64,000 nucleotides of DNA, from the NCBI GenBank assembly GCA_046051225.1, contig JBJOOR010000006.1:1-64000 (forward strand). Direction: 5' to 3'. Position 1 is the first letter of the stretch. Each line of letters opens with the position of its first letter. The position numbers and the translations under genes are program-made. The notes below the pieces were generated by a model that saw only the letters and a program-made list of their open reading frames with translations, made no database searches and was not told where the DNA came from. This DNA comes from CAIODY01 sp046051225 (GTDB taxonomy: Bacteria; Bacteroidota; Bacteroidia; Chitinophagales; CAIODY01). Below, one piece after another: positions 9,082 to 19,351 of this stretch.

Positions 9082-9118
9082 AAAAGCCGAAAAGAGTAAA
9101 ATACTTTTCGGCTTTTTT
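9082..9118 (+). terminator. Rho-independent terminator after the beta-barrel pair
   Basis: The arms AAAAGCCGAAAAG and CTTTTCGGCTTTT enclose a short loop, and a T-run follows. It lies 16 bases after the stop of the second beta-barrel gene. Confidence 0.88.
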
Positions 9119-9162
9119 ATGTTCATCAATCCAATTTCTTATTGTATTTTTAGCCTGCATTT

Positions 9163-11685
9163 ATGAACAACTACACCATCGATTTTATATTTAAGATTAC
9201 AAAAGGTACATTGCTTAGGGTTGCACATAACCAACCCATTTTACACTTACTTATTGATAGCCGAAAACTTACACAAACCAGCAATACACTGTTTTTTGCT
9301 ATTAAAGGTGCAAGGCAAAATGGTCATTTGTATATTCAAAATTTGTATGATAAAGGCGTACGAAATTTTATTGTAGAAGAAGAAATTGACTTACTTAAAT
9401 TTCCGTTAGCCAATTTCATTAAAGTAAAAAACTCGATTGAAGCCTTACAACAAATTACTGCTTTTCATCGGCATCAATACAATATACCCATCATTGGCGT
9501 TACGGGTAGCAATGGTAAAACGGTAGTAAAAGAATGGTTGTATCAATTGCTCGAAAATGATTTCAAAATTGTTCGTTCGCCAAAAAGTTATAACTCACAA
9601 ATTGGCGTACCATTAAGCGTTTGGCAGATAAATGCTACACATCAATTAGGTATTTTTGAAGCAGGCATTTCGCAGCCTTACGAGATGCAAAATCTTGAAA
9701 AAATTATAAAACCTACTGTTGGTATTTTTACAAATATTGGTGAAGCACACAGCGAAGGATTTTTAAATGTTCGTCAGAAAATAAATGAAAAGCTGCAACT
9801 ATTTGCTTTTGCTAATCATATTATTTATTGCAAAGATTATGATGAATTGCATCATGCTGCTGTAAATTTTAAATCGAAAATTGCAAATGATGGCGATACA
9901 GATAGATTTAATTTATTTAGCTGGAGTTTTAAAAATGAAGCCGATTTAAAAATAAATGAAATAGTAAGCGAAGGCATGAAAACTACTATTCATGCTACTT
10001 TTAATGCAACTGAAATTTTTATTGTAATTCCATTTAGCGATAAAGCATCTATCGAAAATGCCATTCATTGTTGGGCGTATATGTTGTTAAATAATTATGA
10101 TAATGCTATCATTCAGCAGCGCATGATTCATTTAACAAATATTGGAATGCGGTTAGAATTAAAAGAAGCCAACAATAATTGTTCGTTGATTAACGATAGT
10201 TATAACAGCGATATTAATTCTATTTCTATTGCTTTAGATTTTTTATATCATCAAAAACAACATGATAAACACTCCGTTATTTTAAGCGATATTTTACAAA
10301 GCGGAAAGAGTGATTATGATTTATACAATGATGTGATTGAATTGATAAAAGCTAAGCACATCAATCGTTTTATTGGTATTGGTAAAAATATTTGTAAGCA
10401 GCAAAAGCAATTTGCACAACTCGAAAATATTGAATTGCATTTTTACCCCGATACTACAAATTTTATTCAGGATTTTGATTTGCAATTATTTAGCAACGAA
10501 GCCATTTTATTAAAAGGTGCAAGAGCATTTGAGTTTGAAAAAATTTCGCAATTGCTTGAAAAAAAAGCACACGAAACAATTTTAGAAATTAACCTAAGTG
10601 CATTGGTTCATAATTTTAAAACTTATCAAGCCATGCTACAACCCAAAACCAAAATTATGGTGATGGTAAAAGCATTTAGTTATGGCAGTGGCAGTTTCGA
10701 AATAGCCAATGTGTTGCAATTTCATCATGCCGATTATTTGGCTGTGGCCTATGCTGATGAAGGTGTTGAGCTGCGAAACAATGGAATTTTATTACCCATA
10801 ATGGTCATGTGTCCCGAACAGCGAAGCTTTGATACCATCATTAAAAACAGATTAGAACCCGAAATTTATTCGATAGAAATTTTGCAAGATTTAATTGATA
10901 CGTTGCAAAAGTATTATGTGGGTTATGATTTATTACCGCTATCTATTCATTTGAAATTAGATACGGGAATGCGCCGATTAGGATTTGAAGAAAAAGAATT
11001 AGATAAATTATTGGATAAATTAAATGAGCATAAAAATTTTATTCAAGTAAAATCTGTATTCTCACATTTAAGCGCAAGCGAAGCAAGCGAACATGATGAT
11101 TTTAGTAAATATCAATTTGATTTATTTGAAAAAATGACTCAAAAAATTGAAACTAAAATTGGTTATCCATTTTTAAAACATATATTAAATAGTGGCGGAA
11201 TTGTACGACACAATAATTACCAAATGGATATGGTAAGGCTTGGAATAGGCTTATATGGCTACGATTCGGCCATTGAAATGCAAAACAAACTAAAAACGGT
11301 AAGCACTTTAAAAACTACTGTTTTACAAGTTAAAAATATTAATGCTGATGAAACTATTGGCTATAGCCGAAAAGGAAAATTAGCAACAGAAGGAAAAATT
11401 GCAACAGTTGGAATTGGATATGCTGATGGATACAGAAGAGTATTAGGAAATGGCAAAAGCAAAATGTTGGTAAAAGGCTTACTGGCAAATACTGTTGGCA
11501 ATATTTGTATGGATATGAGTATGCTTGATGTATCGCATATTGCGAATGTAAAAGCAGGAGATTTGGTAACGGTATTTGGCGAAAACCCTACCTTAATTGA
11601 ATTGGCAGAATGGGAAGGAAGCATACCTTATGAAATACTTACAGGTATTTCGAAACGTGTAAAACGAATTTATTTTGAAGAATAA
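9163..11685 (+). CDS. murF-alr: Bifunctional MurF ligase / alanine racemase fusion
   Basis: An 840-residue fusion. Residues 1-470 are UDP-MurNAc-tripeptide:D-Ala-D-Ala ligase with the ATP loop GVTGSNGKTVVKE at about 111-123 and a Mur ligase C-terminal domain with LINDSYNS. Residues 471-840 are alanine racemase: the PLP lysine is K503 in MVKAFSYGSG, followed by LKLDTGMRRLGF, a YADGYRR block and the ICMDMSMLDV strand. The enzyme would make D-Ala and attach D-Ala-D-Ala to the peptidoglycan precursor. This fusion is known across Bacteroidota. The linker near 465 is short and no frameshift separates the halves. It precedes miaA by 12 bases. Confidence 0.96.
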   Translation: MNNYTIDFIFKITKGTLLRVAHNQPILHLLIDSRKLTQTSNTLFFAIKGARQNGHLYIQNLYDKGVRNFIVEEEIDLLKFPLANFIKVKNSIEALQQITAFHRHQYNIPIIGVTGSNGKTVVKEWLYQLLENDFKIVRSPKSYNSQIGVPLSVWQINATHQLGIFEAGISQPYEMQNLEKIIKPTVGIFTNIGEAHSEGFLNVRQKINEKLQLFAFANHIIYCKDYDELHHAAVNFKSKIANDGDTDRFNLFSWSFKNEADLKINEIVSEGMKTTIHATFNATEIFIVIPFSDKASIENAIHCWAYMLLNNYDNAIIQQRMIHLTNIGMRLELKEANNNCSLINDSYNSDINSISIALDFLYHQKQHDKHSVILSDILQSGKSDYDLYNDVIELIKAKHINRFIGIGKNICKQQKQFAQLENIELHFYPDTTNFIQDFDLQLFSNEAILLKGARAFEFEKISQLLEKKAHETILEINLSALVHNFKTYQAMLQPKTKIMVMVKAFSYGSGSFEIANVLQFHHADYLAVAYADEGVELRNNGILLPIMVMCPEQRSFDTIIKNRLEPEIYSIEILQDLIDTLQKYYVGYDLLPLSIHLKLDTGMRRLGFEEKELDKLLDKLNEHKNFIQVKSVFSHLSASEASEHDDFSKYQFDLFEKMTQKIETKIGYPFLKHILNSGGIVRHNNYQMDMVRLGIGLYGYDSAIEMQNKLKTVSTLKTTVLQVKNINADETIGYSRKGKLATEGKIATVGIGYADGYRRVLGNGKSKMLVKGLLANTVGNICMDMSMLDVSHIANVKAGDLVTVFGENPTLIELAEWEGSIPYEILTGISKRVKRIYFEE

Positions 11686-11697
11686 ACAAAAATAAAA

Positions 11698-12612
11698 ATG
11701 TCTTCAAAACCTTTATTGATAGTAATTGCAGGAGCAACTGCAAGTGGCAAAACAAAAGCTGCTATTCAAATAGCCAATCATTTTAATACAGAAATTATTT
11801 CTGCCGATTCGAGGCAGGTGTATCATGAAATGACAATTGGAACCGCCAAACCTACAGCCGATGAGCTTTTACAGGCAAAGCATCATTTTATTAACCATAT
11901 TTCTATTCATCAAAAATATGATGTAGGAATGTATAGAAATGAAGTTTTGCAACTGATGCAATCTTTGTTTCAAAAAAATAAAATGCTTGTAATGTGTGGT
12001 GGCACAGGTTTATATGTTCGTGCTGTATGCGAAGGCATTGATGAATTTCCTGAAATTGATGAATCGGTAAAACAATTAATACGAGATAGCTATAAGCAAT
12101 TCGGCATTGAATGGTTGCAAAATACTTTGAAAGAAAAAGATGAAGTTTATTTTAAACAAGTTGATTTGAAAAATCCTTATAGACTAACAAGGGCTTTGGA
12201 AGTGTGCTTGCAAACTAATTTGCCTTATTCATCTTTTAGAAATGAAGGTAAAAAAGTAGAACAATTTTTTGATGTAATTAAAATTGGATTGCAAATGCCT
12301 CGTGAAATTTTATACCAAAGAATTAATGAAAGGGTAGGGCTGATGATACAAAATGGATTGGAGCAAGAAGTTAGAAATCTTTATGAATACAAGCATTTAC
12401 AAGCATTGCATACAGTAGGTTATGCTGAATGGTTTGATTATTTTGAAAATAAAAATTCGAAAGAAACAACGATTGAATTGATAAAACAAAACACAAGGCA
12501 TTATGCTAAAAGACAAATTACTTGGTTTAGTAAAGAGAAAAATTTGAAATGGATGGATGCTGAAAAAATAAATGACATGATAATTGAAATTGAAAAAATA
12601 AAAATGGTTTAA
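11698..12612 (+). CDS. miaA: tRNA dimethylallyltransferase
   Basis: A 304-residue enzyme that adds the isopentenyl group to A37 of tRNAs reading UNN codons. It has the P-loop GATASGKT (12-19), the ISADSRQVY motif with the catalytic Asp, GTAKPTADE, and GGTGLYVRAV. The C-terminal tRNA-binding segment TRHYAKRQITWF is present. It lies 12 bases downstream of murF-alr and probably shares its transcript. Its last 4 bases overlap the 3' end of the convergent DUF952 gene. Confidence 0.97.
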   Translation: MSSKPLLIVIAGATASGKTKAAIQIANHFNTEIISADSRQVYHEMTIGTAKPTADELLQAKHHFINHISIHQKYDVGMYRNEVLQLMQSLFQKNKMLVMCGGTGLYVRAVCEGIDEFPEIDESVKQLIRDSYKQFGIEWLQNTLKEKDEVYFKQVDLKNPYRLTRALEVCLQTNLPYSSFRNEGKKVEQFFDVIKIGLQMPREILYQRINERVGLMIQNGLEQEVRNLYEYKHLQALHTVGYAEWFDYFENKNSKETTIELIKQNTRHYAKRQITWFSKEKNLKWMDAEKINDMIIEIEKIKMV

Positions 12613-12971
12613 TCGCTAATTTCTATTTCTCTATCAATATTTATGTTGAATTTATTAGCCACTTTTACAATACTTTGAACTTCTAAAATATTTTCTTTTT
12701 GTATTACATTATAAATGTGCGGAAAATAATCTTGTACAGAATTTGCCCATTCATATTTTATCTTTTCTTTTATAGCATTGGCATCAATATGTAATAAAAT
12801 TATTTCATTTTCAGCGGCATAATATCTATTGGCAGTAGCCTCCAATTGCTTGATAGTACTGGTATGTATAAATTCTTCTTGGTGATATGCATCAGGAAAA
12901 TAAATAGTCTCGTTAGCAAATTTTTCCCATTGCTGTTTGGTAGTGATATGAAAAATAACAGAATGAAACAT
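12609..12971 (-). CDS. DUF952 family protein
   Basis: A 120-residue cytoplasmic protein. It shows the DUF952 pattern: an early IFHITTKQQW, then EEFIHTST, a middle LLHIDANAI, YEWA and the closing FPHIYNVI. The family is structurally related to ADP-ribosyl/RNA 2'-phosphotransferase-like folds but has no settled function. It follows pyrC by 7 bases on the same strand and is likely translated from the same mRNA. It ends tail-to-tail with miaA with a 4-base overlap. Confidence 0.85.
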   Translation of the reverse strand: MFHSVIFHITTKQQWEKFANETIYFPDAYHQEEFIHTSTIKQLEATANRYYAAENEIILLHIDANAIKEKIKYEWANSVQDYFPHIYNVIQKENILEVQSIVKVANKFNINIDREIEISD

Positions 12972-12978
12972 AATTAAA

Positions 12979-14355
12979 TTATCGATTAAAAGTTAATCGC
13001 ATTCCATTTTGGCATTCATCAAAAACACCATTTTGATAAGCTAAATGTCCGTTAATAAAAGTATGCGTTATTTCGCCTTTCATCGTTTTACCAATCAGCG
13101 GACTCCATCCGCATTTGTATAAAACATTTTGTGGCGTAATGCTATAATCTTTATCTACATCTACCAAAACTAAATCGGCAAAATAACCTTCCCGAATAAA
13201 TCCACGTTTTGAAACTTTAAATGAAACGGCTGGTGCATGGCACATTTTTTCTACTATTTTTTCTAAACTAATTCGTTGTTGATGATAAAAACTTAACATC
13301 AAATTTAAGGTATGCTGCACTAACGGAATGCCTGATGGTGCTTTTAAATAGTCATTTTGCTTCTCCTCCCAAGTATGCGGTGCATGGTCAGTGGCGATAA
13401 TATCAAGCTGGTTTTTTAACAATGCGTCAAACAGTGCTTCTTTATGGTGTGATGCTTTAATGGCTGGATTGCATTTTATTAGGTTGCCATAAGTTTCATA
13501 ATCATCGGCACTAAAATATAAATGATGAACACATATTTCAGATGTTATTTTTTTATCTACCAATGCACTTAATACTTCAGCCGTTGATGCATTTTTATCT
13601 ACCGTAGTTTGTGGTGCAAACAATGCAATTTCATTGGCTGTTGAAATATGAAATACATTTAATCGGGTATCATATTTTTTTGCTAGTGCCACAGCATAAC
13701 ACGATGATTCGAAACAAGCCGCAGCATCACGAATGATAGGGTGTTCAGAAGCTGGAATCGCATCACCATATTTTTTTCGGGCTATTTCTAAATTATGTTT
13801 TATAATACTTTCCGATTCGCAATGTGTAGAAATTAAACAAGGTGATTGCGAAAATATTTTCTCTAAAATACTTTCATCATCTACCAACATATCGCCAGTG
13901 CTACTGCCCATAAAAATTTTAACACCACATACATCTTTAGGATTTGTTTTTAAAACTTCATCTAAATTTGAATTAGAAGCACCCATATAAAATGAAAAAT
14001 TGGCTAACGATTTATTTTGCCCAATCAAATATTTTTCTGCTAATAATTCTTGTGTTAAAGCTTGTGGATGCGTATTTGGCATTTCCATAAAGCTGGTTAC
14101 ACCGCCTGCTACAGCCGCTTTCGATTCAGAATAAATTGTTGCTTTATGCGTTAAACCAGGTTCTCTGAAATGAACTTGGTCATCAATAATTCCTGGAATT
14201 AAATATTTTCCTTCGGCATTTGTTTCATCAATATTACCTGGGTTTGCAATAGTAGATTCAATCTTTTCAATCAAACCATCTTTTATTAATATATCACCCG
14301 TAAATATTTTTCCTTCGTTTACAATTCTTGCGTTTTTAATTAAATGAGATGACAT
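12979..14355 (-). CDS. pyrC: Dihydroorotase (class I type)
   Basis: A 458-residue amidohydrolase of pyrimidine synthesis that cyclises carbamoyl-aspartate. Visible motifs: DDQVHFREPGLTHK (58-71), GVKIFMGSS with the likely carboxylated Lys146, THCE (H178), FHIST (H236) and ATDHAPH (D323). The first metal ligand of the usual HxH pair is replaced by Gln (Q60-V61-H62). As I recall, this DDQVH form is common in Bacteroidota dihydroorotases, so it is probably not a loss. The C-terminal ADLVLVD block is normal. It is divergent from mutS, with a 77-base gap holding the promoters. Confidence 0.92.
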   Translation of the reverse strand: MSSHLIKNARIVNEGKIFTGDILIKDGLIEKIESTIANPGNIDETNAEGKYLIPGIIDDQVHFREPGLTHKATIYSESKAAVAGGVTSFMEMPNTHPQALTQELLAEKYLIGQNKSLANFSFYMGASNSNLDEVLKTNPKDVCGVKIFMGSSTGDMLVDDESILEKIFSQSPCLISTHCESESIIKHNLEIARKKYGDAIPASEHPIIRDAAACFESSCYAVALAKKYDTRLNVFHISTANEIALFAPQTTVDKNASTAEVLSALVDKKITSEICVHHLYFSADDYETYGNLIKCNPAIKASHHKEALFDALLKNQLDIIATDHAPHTWEEKQNDYLKAPSGIPLVQHTLNLMLSFYHQQRISLEKIVEKMCHAPAVSFKVSKRGFIREGYFADLVLVDVDKDYSITPQNVLYKCGWSPLIGKTMKGEITHTFINGHLAYQNGVFDECQNGMRLTFNR

Positions 14356-14432
14356 GAAGTTTTTTTTTCAAAGATAAAATTTCTTAGCTTTTAGCAACTC
14401 ATTTTTTTTACATTTGCAATTTACTACCAAAA

Positions 14433-17033
14433 ATGAGCACATCCAAAGAAACTCCTTTAATGAAGCAATACAACGCCATCAAGGAAAAATATCCTGATGC
14501 TATTTTGTTGTTTCGTGTAGGCGATTTTTATGAAACTTTTGATGGTGATGCCGTGATTGCTTCCAAAGTTTTAGGCATTACTTTAACCAAAAGAAATAGT
14601 GGTGCAGCATCTTCCAGCAACTTGGCTGGATTTCCACATCATTCATTGGATACATATTTACCGAAGTTGGTAAAAGCAGGTTATCGAGTGGCGATTTGCG
14701 ATCAACTCGAAGACCCGAAGATGACCAAAACCATTGTAAAACGTGGGGTTACAGAATTAGTTACACCAGGCGTTACGGTGAATGATAAAATTCTGAATCA
14801 TCAAACTAACAATTTTTTATGCAGCATTGCTTATGGAAATGAGGAGTTCGGCATTTCATTTATTGATATTTCCACAGGCGAATTTTTAGTATCGCAAGGC
14901 AACAAAGCACATATTGAAAAGTTGATTCAGAGCTTTCAACCAGCCGAAATTATTTTTTCAAAAAAATATCAAAGCGAATTTTCATCGTGGTTCGATAATC
15001 GTTTTTACACTTTTATGATAGACGATTGGGTGTATCAATATGACACAGCTCGTGAATTATTGTTGCGTCATTTTGAAACAGCATCGTTAAAAGGATTTGG
15101 AATTGAAGAGCTGCAACTGGCTGTGGTAGCGGCTGGCGCCACAATGCATTATTTAAAAACCACCGAGCATACCCAATTGCAACACATTAATTCGTTGCAA
15201 AGAATTGCCGAAGACAAATATGTTTGGTTGGATAGATTTACAATTAGAAATTTAGAATTAATTGATTCGCCATTTCATGATGGTGTGCCGCTCATAAAAA
15301 TAATTGACAAAACGCAATCGCCGATGGGTGCTCGAATGATGCGCCGTTGGCTGCTTTTACCATTGAAAGAAGCAAAACCAATTGAAGACCGTCATGCTGT
15401 GGTAGAATATTTTTTGAATGAAAATGAAATAAAAAATTTGATTTCAAATCAATTGCAGCAGTTGGGTGATTTGGAAAGATTGATTTCAAAAGTGCCAATG
15501 GCAAGGGTTACGCCACGTGAAGTAGTGCAATTAAAAAAATCTTTGTACGGAATTGAAACGATAAAAAATATTTGCACACAAAGCAATCAAACCACTTTGC
15601 AAAAATGGGCTGACCAACTCAATCCATGTTTGCATATCAGAAATAGAATTGAAAAAGAAATTTTGCCTGAACCACCAGCATTGGCAAATCGAGGCGGAAT
15701 CATCGCTTCGGGTGTGCACGAACAATTGGATGAGTTGCGAAATATCAGCAGTTCATCAAAAGATTATCTGCTAAAAATTCAACAAAAGGCAGCAGAAGAA
15801 ACTGGCATCACCACTTTGAAAATCAGCTTCAACAATGTGTTTGGTTATTATTTAGAAGTAACTAATTCGCACAAAAATAAAGTGCCTGCTTCGTGGATTC
15901 GTAAGCAAACACTCACCAATGCAGAGCGTTACATCACCGAAGAATTGAAAATTTTTGAAGAAAAAATTTTAGGCGCAGAAGAAAAAATTTCAGCCATCGA
16001 ACAAAATTTGTTTGAACAATTGGTAAAAGATTTAGCAGAATTTGTGCAACCGATTCAGTTGAATGCCACAGTGTTGGCGCAATTGGACTGTTTAATAAGT
16101 TTTGCAACGGTGGCTGCTGAAAACAATTATGTGAAACCACATTTAGCCGAAGATGGCATTTTGCAAATAAAAGATGGTCGTCATCCTGTTATCGAAAGGC
16201 AATTGCCTGTGGGCGAAAGCTATGTACCCAACGATATTTTTTTAGATAGAGATACACAACAAATTATCATCATCACAGGTCCGAACATGGCTGGTAAATC
16301 AGCGTTATTGCGGCAAACAGCTTTGATAGTTTTATTGGCGCAAGCTGGAAGTTTTGTGCCTGCTAGTCATGCAACGATTAGTTTGGTAGATAAAATTTTT
16401 ACTCGAGTTGGTGCCAGCGATAACATCAGCAGTGGCGAATCAACGTTTATGGTGGAGATGAATGAAACCGCCAGCATCCTCAATAATATCTCAAATGACA
16501 GTTTGGTTTTGTTGGATGAAATAGGTCGTGGTACTTCCACTTATGATGGTATCAGCATCGCTTGGAGCATTGCCGAATATTTGCACAATCATCCATTGTA
16601 TAAACCCAAAACGCTGTTTGCTACGCACTATCACGAACTCACTGAATTATCGGAAGTGTATCCGAAAATTAAAAACTTCAATGTGAGTGTGCATGAACAT
16701 GAAGGCAAAATTATTTTTCTGCGAAAACTGAAACAAGGTGGAAGTCAGCACAGCTTTGGAATACAAGTAGCGAAGATGGCTGGCATGCCGCAAAATTTGA
16801 TTCAACGAGCGAATGAAATGATGCACCAATTAGAATCGAAAAGTTTGCAGGAACAAAACCGACAACAATTGCGCAGCGTACCAACCCAACAAATGCAACT
16901 GAATATTTTCGACCCAGTAAGTGATGAACTAAAAGAAATTTTACAACAACTCAAAATGCTCGACATCAACAAAACCACACCTGTTGAAGCTTTGATGAAG
17001 TTGATTGAGTTGAAAGGAATGATTCGCAAATGA
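14433..17033 (+). CDS. mutS: DNA mismatch repair ATPase MutS
   Basis: An 866-residue protein that recognises mismatches and starts repair. The N-terminal domain has the mismatch-probing GDFYETF motif (about residues 31-37); the ATPase has GPNMAGKS at 616-623, LVLLDEIGRGTSTYDG for Walker B/D-loop, and the TLFATHYHEL strand. The C-terminal helical part LQQLKMLDINKTTPVEALMKL ends as in MutS1. TACATTTG at 14409-14416 is a probable -7 box. The base composition is a little less AT-rich than its neighbours, which is common for this gene. A CTAAT-rich repeat and a triple-hairpin repeat follow the stop. Confidence 0.98.
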   Translation: MSTSKETPLMKQYNAIKEKYPDAILLFRVGDFYETFDGDAVIASKVLGITLTKRNSGAASSSNLAGFPHHSLDTYLPKLVKAGYRVAICDQLEDPKMTKTIVKRGVTELVTPGVTVNDKILNHQTNNFLCSIAYGNEEFGISFIDISTGEFLVSQGNKAHIEKLIQSFQPAEIIFSKKYQSEFSSWFDNRFYTFMIDDWVYQYDTARELLLRHFETASLKGFGIEELQLAVVAAGATMHYLKTTEHTQLQHINSLQRIAEDKYVWLDRFTIRNLELIDSPFHDGVPLIKIIDKTQSPMGARMMRRWLLLPLKEAKPIEDRHAVVEYFLNENEIKNLISNQLQQLGDLERLISKVPMARVTPREVVQLKKSLYGIETIKNICTQSNQTTLQKWADQLNPCLHIRNRIEKEILPEPPALANRGGIIASGVHEQLDELRNISSSSKDYLLKIQQKAAEETGITTLKISFNNVFGYYLEVTNSHKNKVPASWIRKQTLTNAERYITEELKIFEEKILGAEEKISAIEQNLFEQLVKDLAEFVQPIQLNATVLAQLDCLISFATVAAENNYVKPHLAEDGILQIKDGRHPVIERQLPVGESYVPNDIFLDRDTQQIIIITGPNMAGKSALLRQTALIVLLAQAGSFVPASHATISLVDKIFTRVGASDNISSGESTFMVEMNETASILNNISNDSLVLLDEIGRGTSTYDGISIAWSIAEYLHNHPLYKPKTLFATHYHELTELSEVYPKIKNFNVSVHEHEGKIIFLRKLKQGGSQHSFGIQVAKMAGMPQNLIQRANEMMHQLESKSLQEQNRQQLRSVPTQQMQLNIFDPVSDELKEILQQLKMLDINKTTPVEALMKLIELKGMIRK

Positions 17034-17049
17034 GATAATGTGATGATTT

Positions 17050-17166
17050 GCTAATGTGCTAATTTGTTCTGCCAAGTTTGTAACTTGGGATTTGTAATTG
17101 ACGATTTCAAATCGTCTGTTAGGTGTGTCGAGTTGCAAAATCGACAGAACATCAAGTCTGACGGAT
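17050..17166. repeat. Triple-hairpin dispersed repeat, copy A (plus CTAAT fragment)
   Basis: After a CTAAT-type fragment (17050-17066) comes a structured unit: GTTC at 17066-17069; hairpin 1, CCAAGTT-TGT-AACTTGG (17072-17088); hairpin 2, GACGATTT with AAATCGTC (17100-17116); hairpin 3, TGTCGA with TCGACA (17126-17146); GAAC at 17147-17150, able to pair with the first GTTC; then ATCAAG and ACGGA. A second copy with the same order of elements is at 57717-57829. No coding frame is evident. Confidence 0.75.
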
Positions 17167-17242
17167 AATTTATGATTGAATTTGTTATCAACTAAGTTGC
17201 AAACTCTAAAGAACATCTAGATCGACAGGGTTATTTTATTCA

Positions 17243-18922
17243 TCACTTTCGCAAGTCGCCCTCTTTAATTAATTTAAAATGATTGTTACCTATAACAACT
17301 ATATAAATTCCATCGATTAGAGTGGATACATCAACGAACAACCCCTCATTAATTTTTACACTTAATACTTCTTTACCAAGAACATCATAAATTATTGCGC
17401 TTTGCCCAATTACCGCACCATTTACTTTTAACCAAGTAGAACAAGGATTAGGAGAAATGGAAAGAGGATTATTTGTTTTTTCTACAAAGGTTGCTGTATT
17501 AGTGCTGTCAATTGTAATTACGTATGGTTCATCACCTTCTGAATATGTATAATAACCTCTAAAATATAAAGCACCATTACAAACAGTCAACAATCTATTA
17601 TTGCTATTATTAGTTAAAGCATTAATTTTATCAGCTTTAATTGGCATTACTATACAAGTACCTGCTACAGTTCCATCGGTTGACCATAGCTCATAATCAG
17701 GAAAAGTAGTATTTGCAGCTATGAAATATAATTTTTTGTTAAACATAGTAAACCCATAAAAATTTACGATGTCAATTGAACTAAAATTAAATGGGGCTAA
17801 ATTTACCAAGAGAGAAGTGCCAATGGTTGTACCGTCAGTTACCCAAGGTTCAATTCCATTAACAGCATCTTCAGCTACGAATATAAGTTTATTATTAAAT
17901 ACAATAAAATTACTTGGATAAGAATTGTCGCCAAAGGGGGGAGAGGTGATATCTAAATAAATGTTTTTAAGCATTTGAGTACCTGTATCCGTGCCATCAC
18001 TTACCCATAATTCAAAACCATGGATTGTATCTCTTGCAGAAAAAAACAACTTATTATTATATTCTATTAGGTTTCCCCCTGCTCCCGACCCAAAAAGACC
18101 AGGGCATATATCTTTTAGTATTTGTGTGCCAGTATCCGTGCCATCACTTACCCACATTTCCGAGCCATGTAAACTATCCCATGCATTAGAGTAAAGTTTG
18201 TTTTTGTAAACTAACTGAGGAGTGATGAATGAACCAGCTTTACCAGGGCATATATCTTTAACCATTTGAGTACCTAATGAACTACTATCGGTTACCCAGA
18301 GCTCTTCGCCATGAACCCCATCATTAGCCTGAAAGTATAACTTATTATTATATTCTATAAAAAGTCTAGGGTTGGAACCGCTAATTGGGTTACTAATTTG
18401 GTTTATGTCTATAAGCAATTGTGTTCCTAAACTTGTTCCATCACTTACCCATAGTTCAAAACCATGAAACCCATCCCAAGCATTAAAGTATAGTTTATTC
18501 TTAAATATTGTAAAATATTTAGAATTTGATCCAGAAACGCCTGGGCATATGTCTTTAACCATAAACGTACCAGCTGCTGTTCCATCAGTAACCCAAAATT
18601 CTTTTCCATGAATTCCATCATCAGCAGAAAAATAAACCATGTTATTATATACAATAAAATCAGAAGGATCAGAACTTCCTGCGTTAGGATTAATGTCTTT
18701 AAGCAAATATGTGTTTGCTGTTGTACCATCGGTAATCCATAGTTCAGCCCCATTAATTCCATTATTAGCTTGAAAAACAGTTTTTCCGTTAGGAAGTCCT
18801 ATAAAATTAATACTTTGGGAATTCCAACCAGAATTAATATCTTTTAATAATACAGGTAATTGTGATTTTGCGGTTAAGCTTATCAACAATAAAAAAACAA
18901 CTACTAGGTAATTTTTTTTCAT
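17243..18922 (-). CDS. Secreted ELWxTDGT-repeat protein with T9SS sorting domain
   Basis: A 559-residue protein with a signal peptide (about 1-20, ending AKS). It carries eight repeats of roughly 48 residues built around E-L-W-V-[ST]-D-G-T, GT-x3-[LV]-K-[DN]-I and Y-x-N-K-L-Y-F-x-A; this pattern suggests a beta-propeller. The last 75 or so residues form a T9SS type A sorting domain (SISPNPCSTWLKV, VLGKEVLSV, DGIYIVVI). It should be exported and either attached to the cell surface or released. Similar repeat proteins are frequent in Bacteroidota; the biochemical function is not known. It is flanked on both sides by repeat-bearing intergenic DNA. Confidence 0.82.
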   Translation of the reverse strand: MKKNYLVVVFLLLISLTAKSQLPVLLKDINSGWNSQSINFIGLPNGKTVFQANNGINGAELWITDGTTANTYLLKDINPNAGSSDPSDFIVYNNMVYFSADDGIHGKEFWVTDGTAAGTFMVKDICPGVSGSNSKYFTIFKNKLYFNAWDGFHGFELWVSDGTSLGTQLLIDINQISNPISGSNPRLFIEYNNKLYFQANDGVHGEELWVTDSSSLGTQMVKDICPGKAGSFITPQLVYKNKLYSNAWDSLHGSEMWVSDGTDTGTQILKDICPGLFGSGAGGNLIEYNNKLFFSARDTIHGFELWVSDGTDTGTQMLKNIYLDITSPPFGDNSYPSNFIVFNNKLIFVAEDAVNGIEPWVTDGTTIGTSLLVNLAPFNFSSIDIVNFYGFTMFNKKLYFIAANTTFPDYELWSTDGTVAGTCIVMPIKADKINALTNNSNNRLLTVCNGALYFRGYYTYSEGDEPYVITIDSTNTATFVEKTNNPLSISPNPCSTWLKVNGAVIGQSAIIYDVLGKEVLSVKINEGLFVDVSTLIDGIYIVVIGNNHFKLIKEGDLRK

Positions 18923-19075
18923 ATACTTGATTTCATTTTAGGGATTAGATTAACAAGAGCCTATAAATTAAATTTAATCAGACTACAATTATAAATATAT
19001 TCTAAAGGTAAAAATATTTTCGAATCATGAAAGTACAATTATTGATTGTTCAACAAAAATAAAAAGTATTAAAAA

Positions 19076-19318
19076 CCCGACCAACGTAGTTTGTATTTGA
19101 TAAGCGTATCTCTCCAGACTACGCTTCCGCTGAAGTAAATCTCTGATTTTATAAAAATCAATTCTCATTCTCCCGTAAGTCTTTATGTTCCATCGTTTCG
19201 AAGTTTCGGAATGTTTTGTAGGTTGAGAAATGAATAGATTTGAGTTTACCGTTCCATCGAAACGGTTGGTAAAATTTATTTGTTGTGTTGTATCGCATTA
19301 GTAAGTAGTAATTTTTTC
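19076..19318. repeat. 243-bp direct repeat, copy 1
   Basis: This stretch matches 20631-20873 over 243 bases with six mismatches by my count (97.5 percent identity). It contains a small palindrome (ACCGTT-N7-AACGGT within TTTACC...GGTAAA). On the minus strand both copies keep a 46-codon open frame beginning MRYNTTNKFYQPFRWNG and ending ENEN, here at 19158-19298. Whether that frame is translated is unknown. The two copies bracket the membrane-protein gene at 19352-20281. Confidence 0.92.
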
Positions 19319-19351
19319 TGATGGATGATTTATGATTGAAAATAATGTAGT

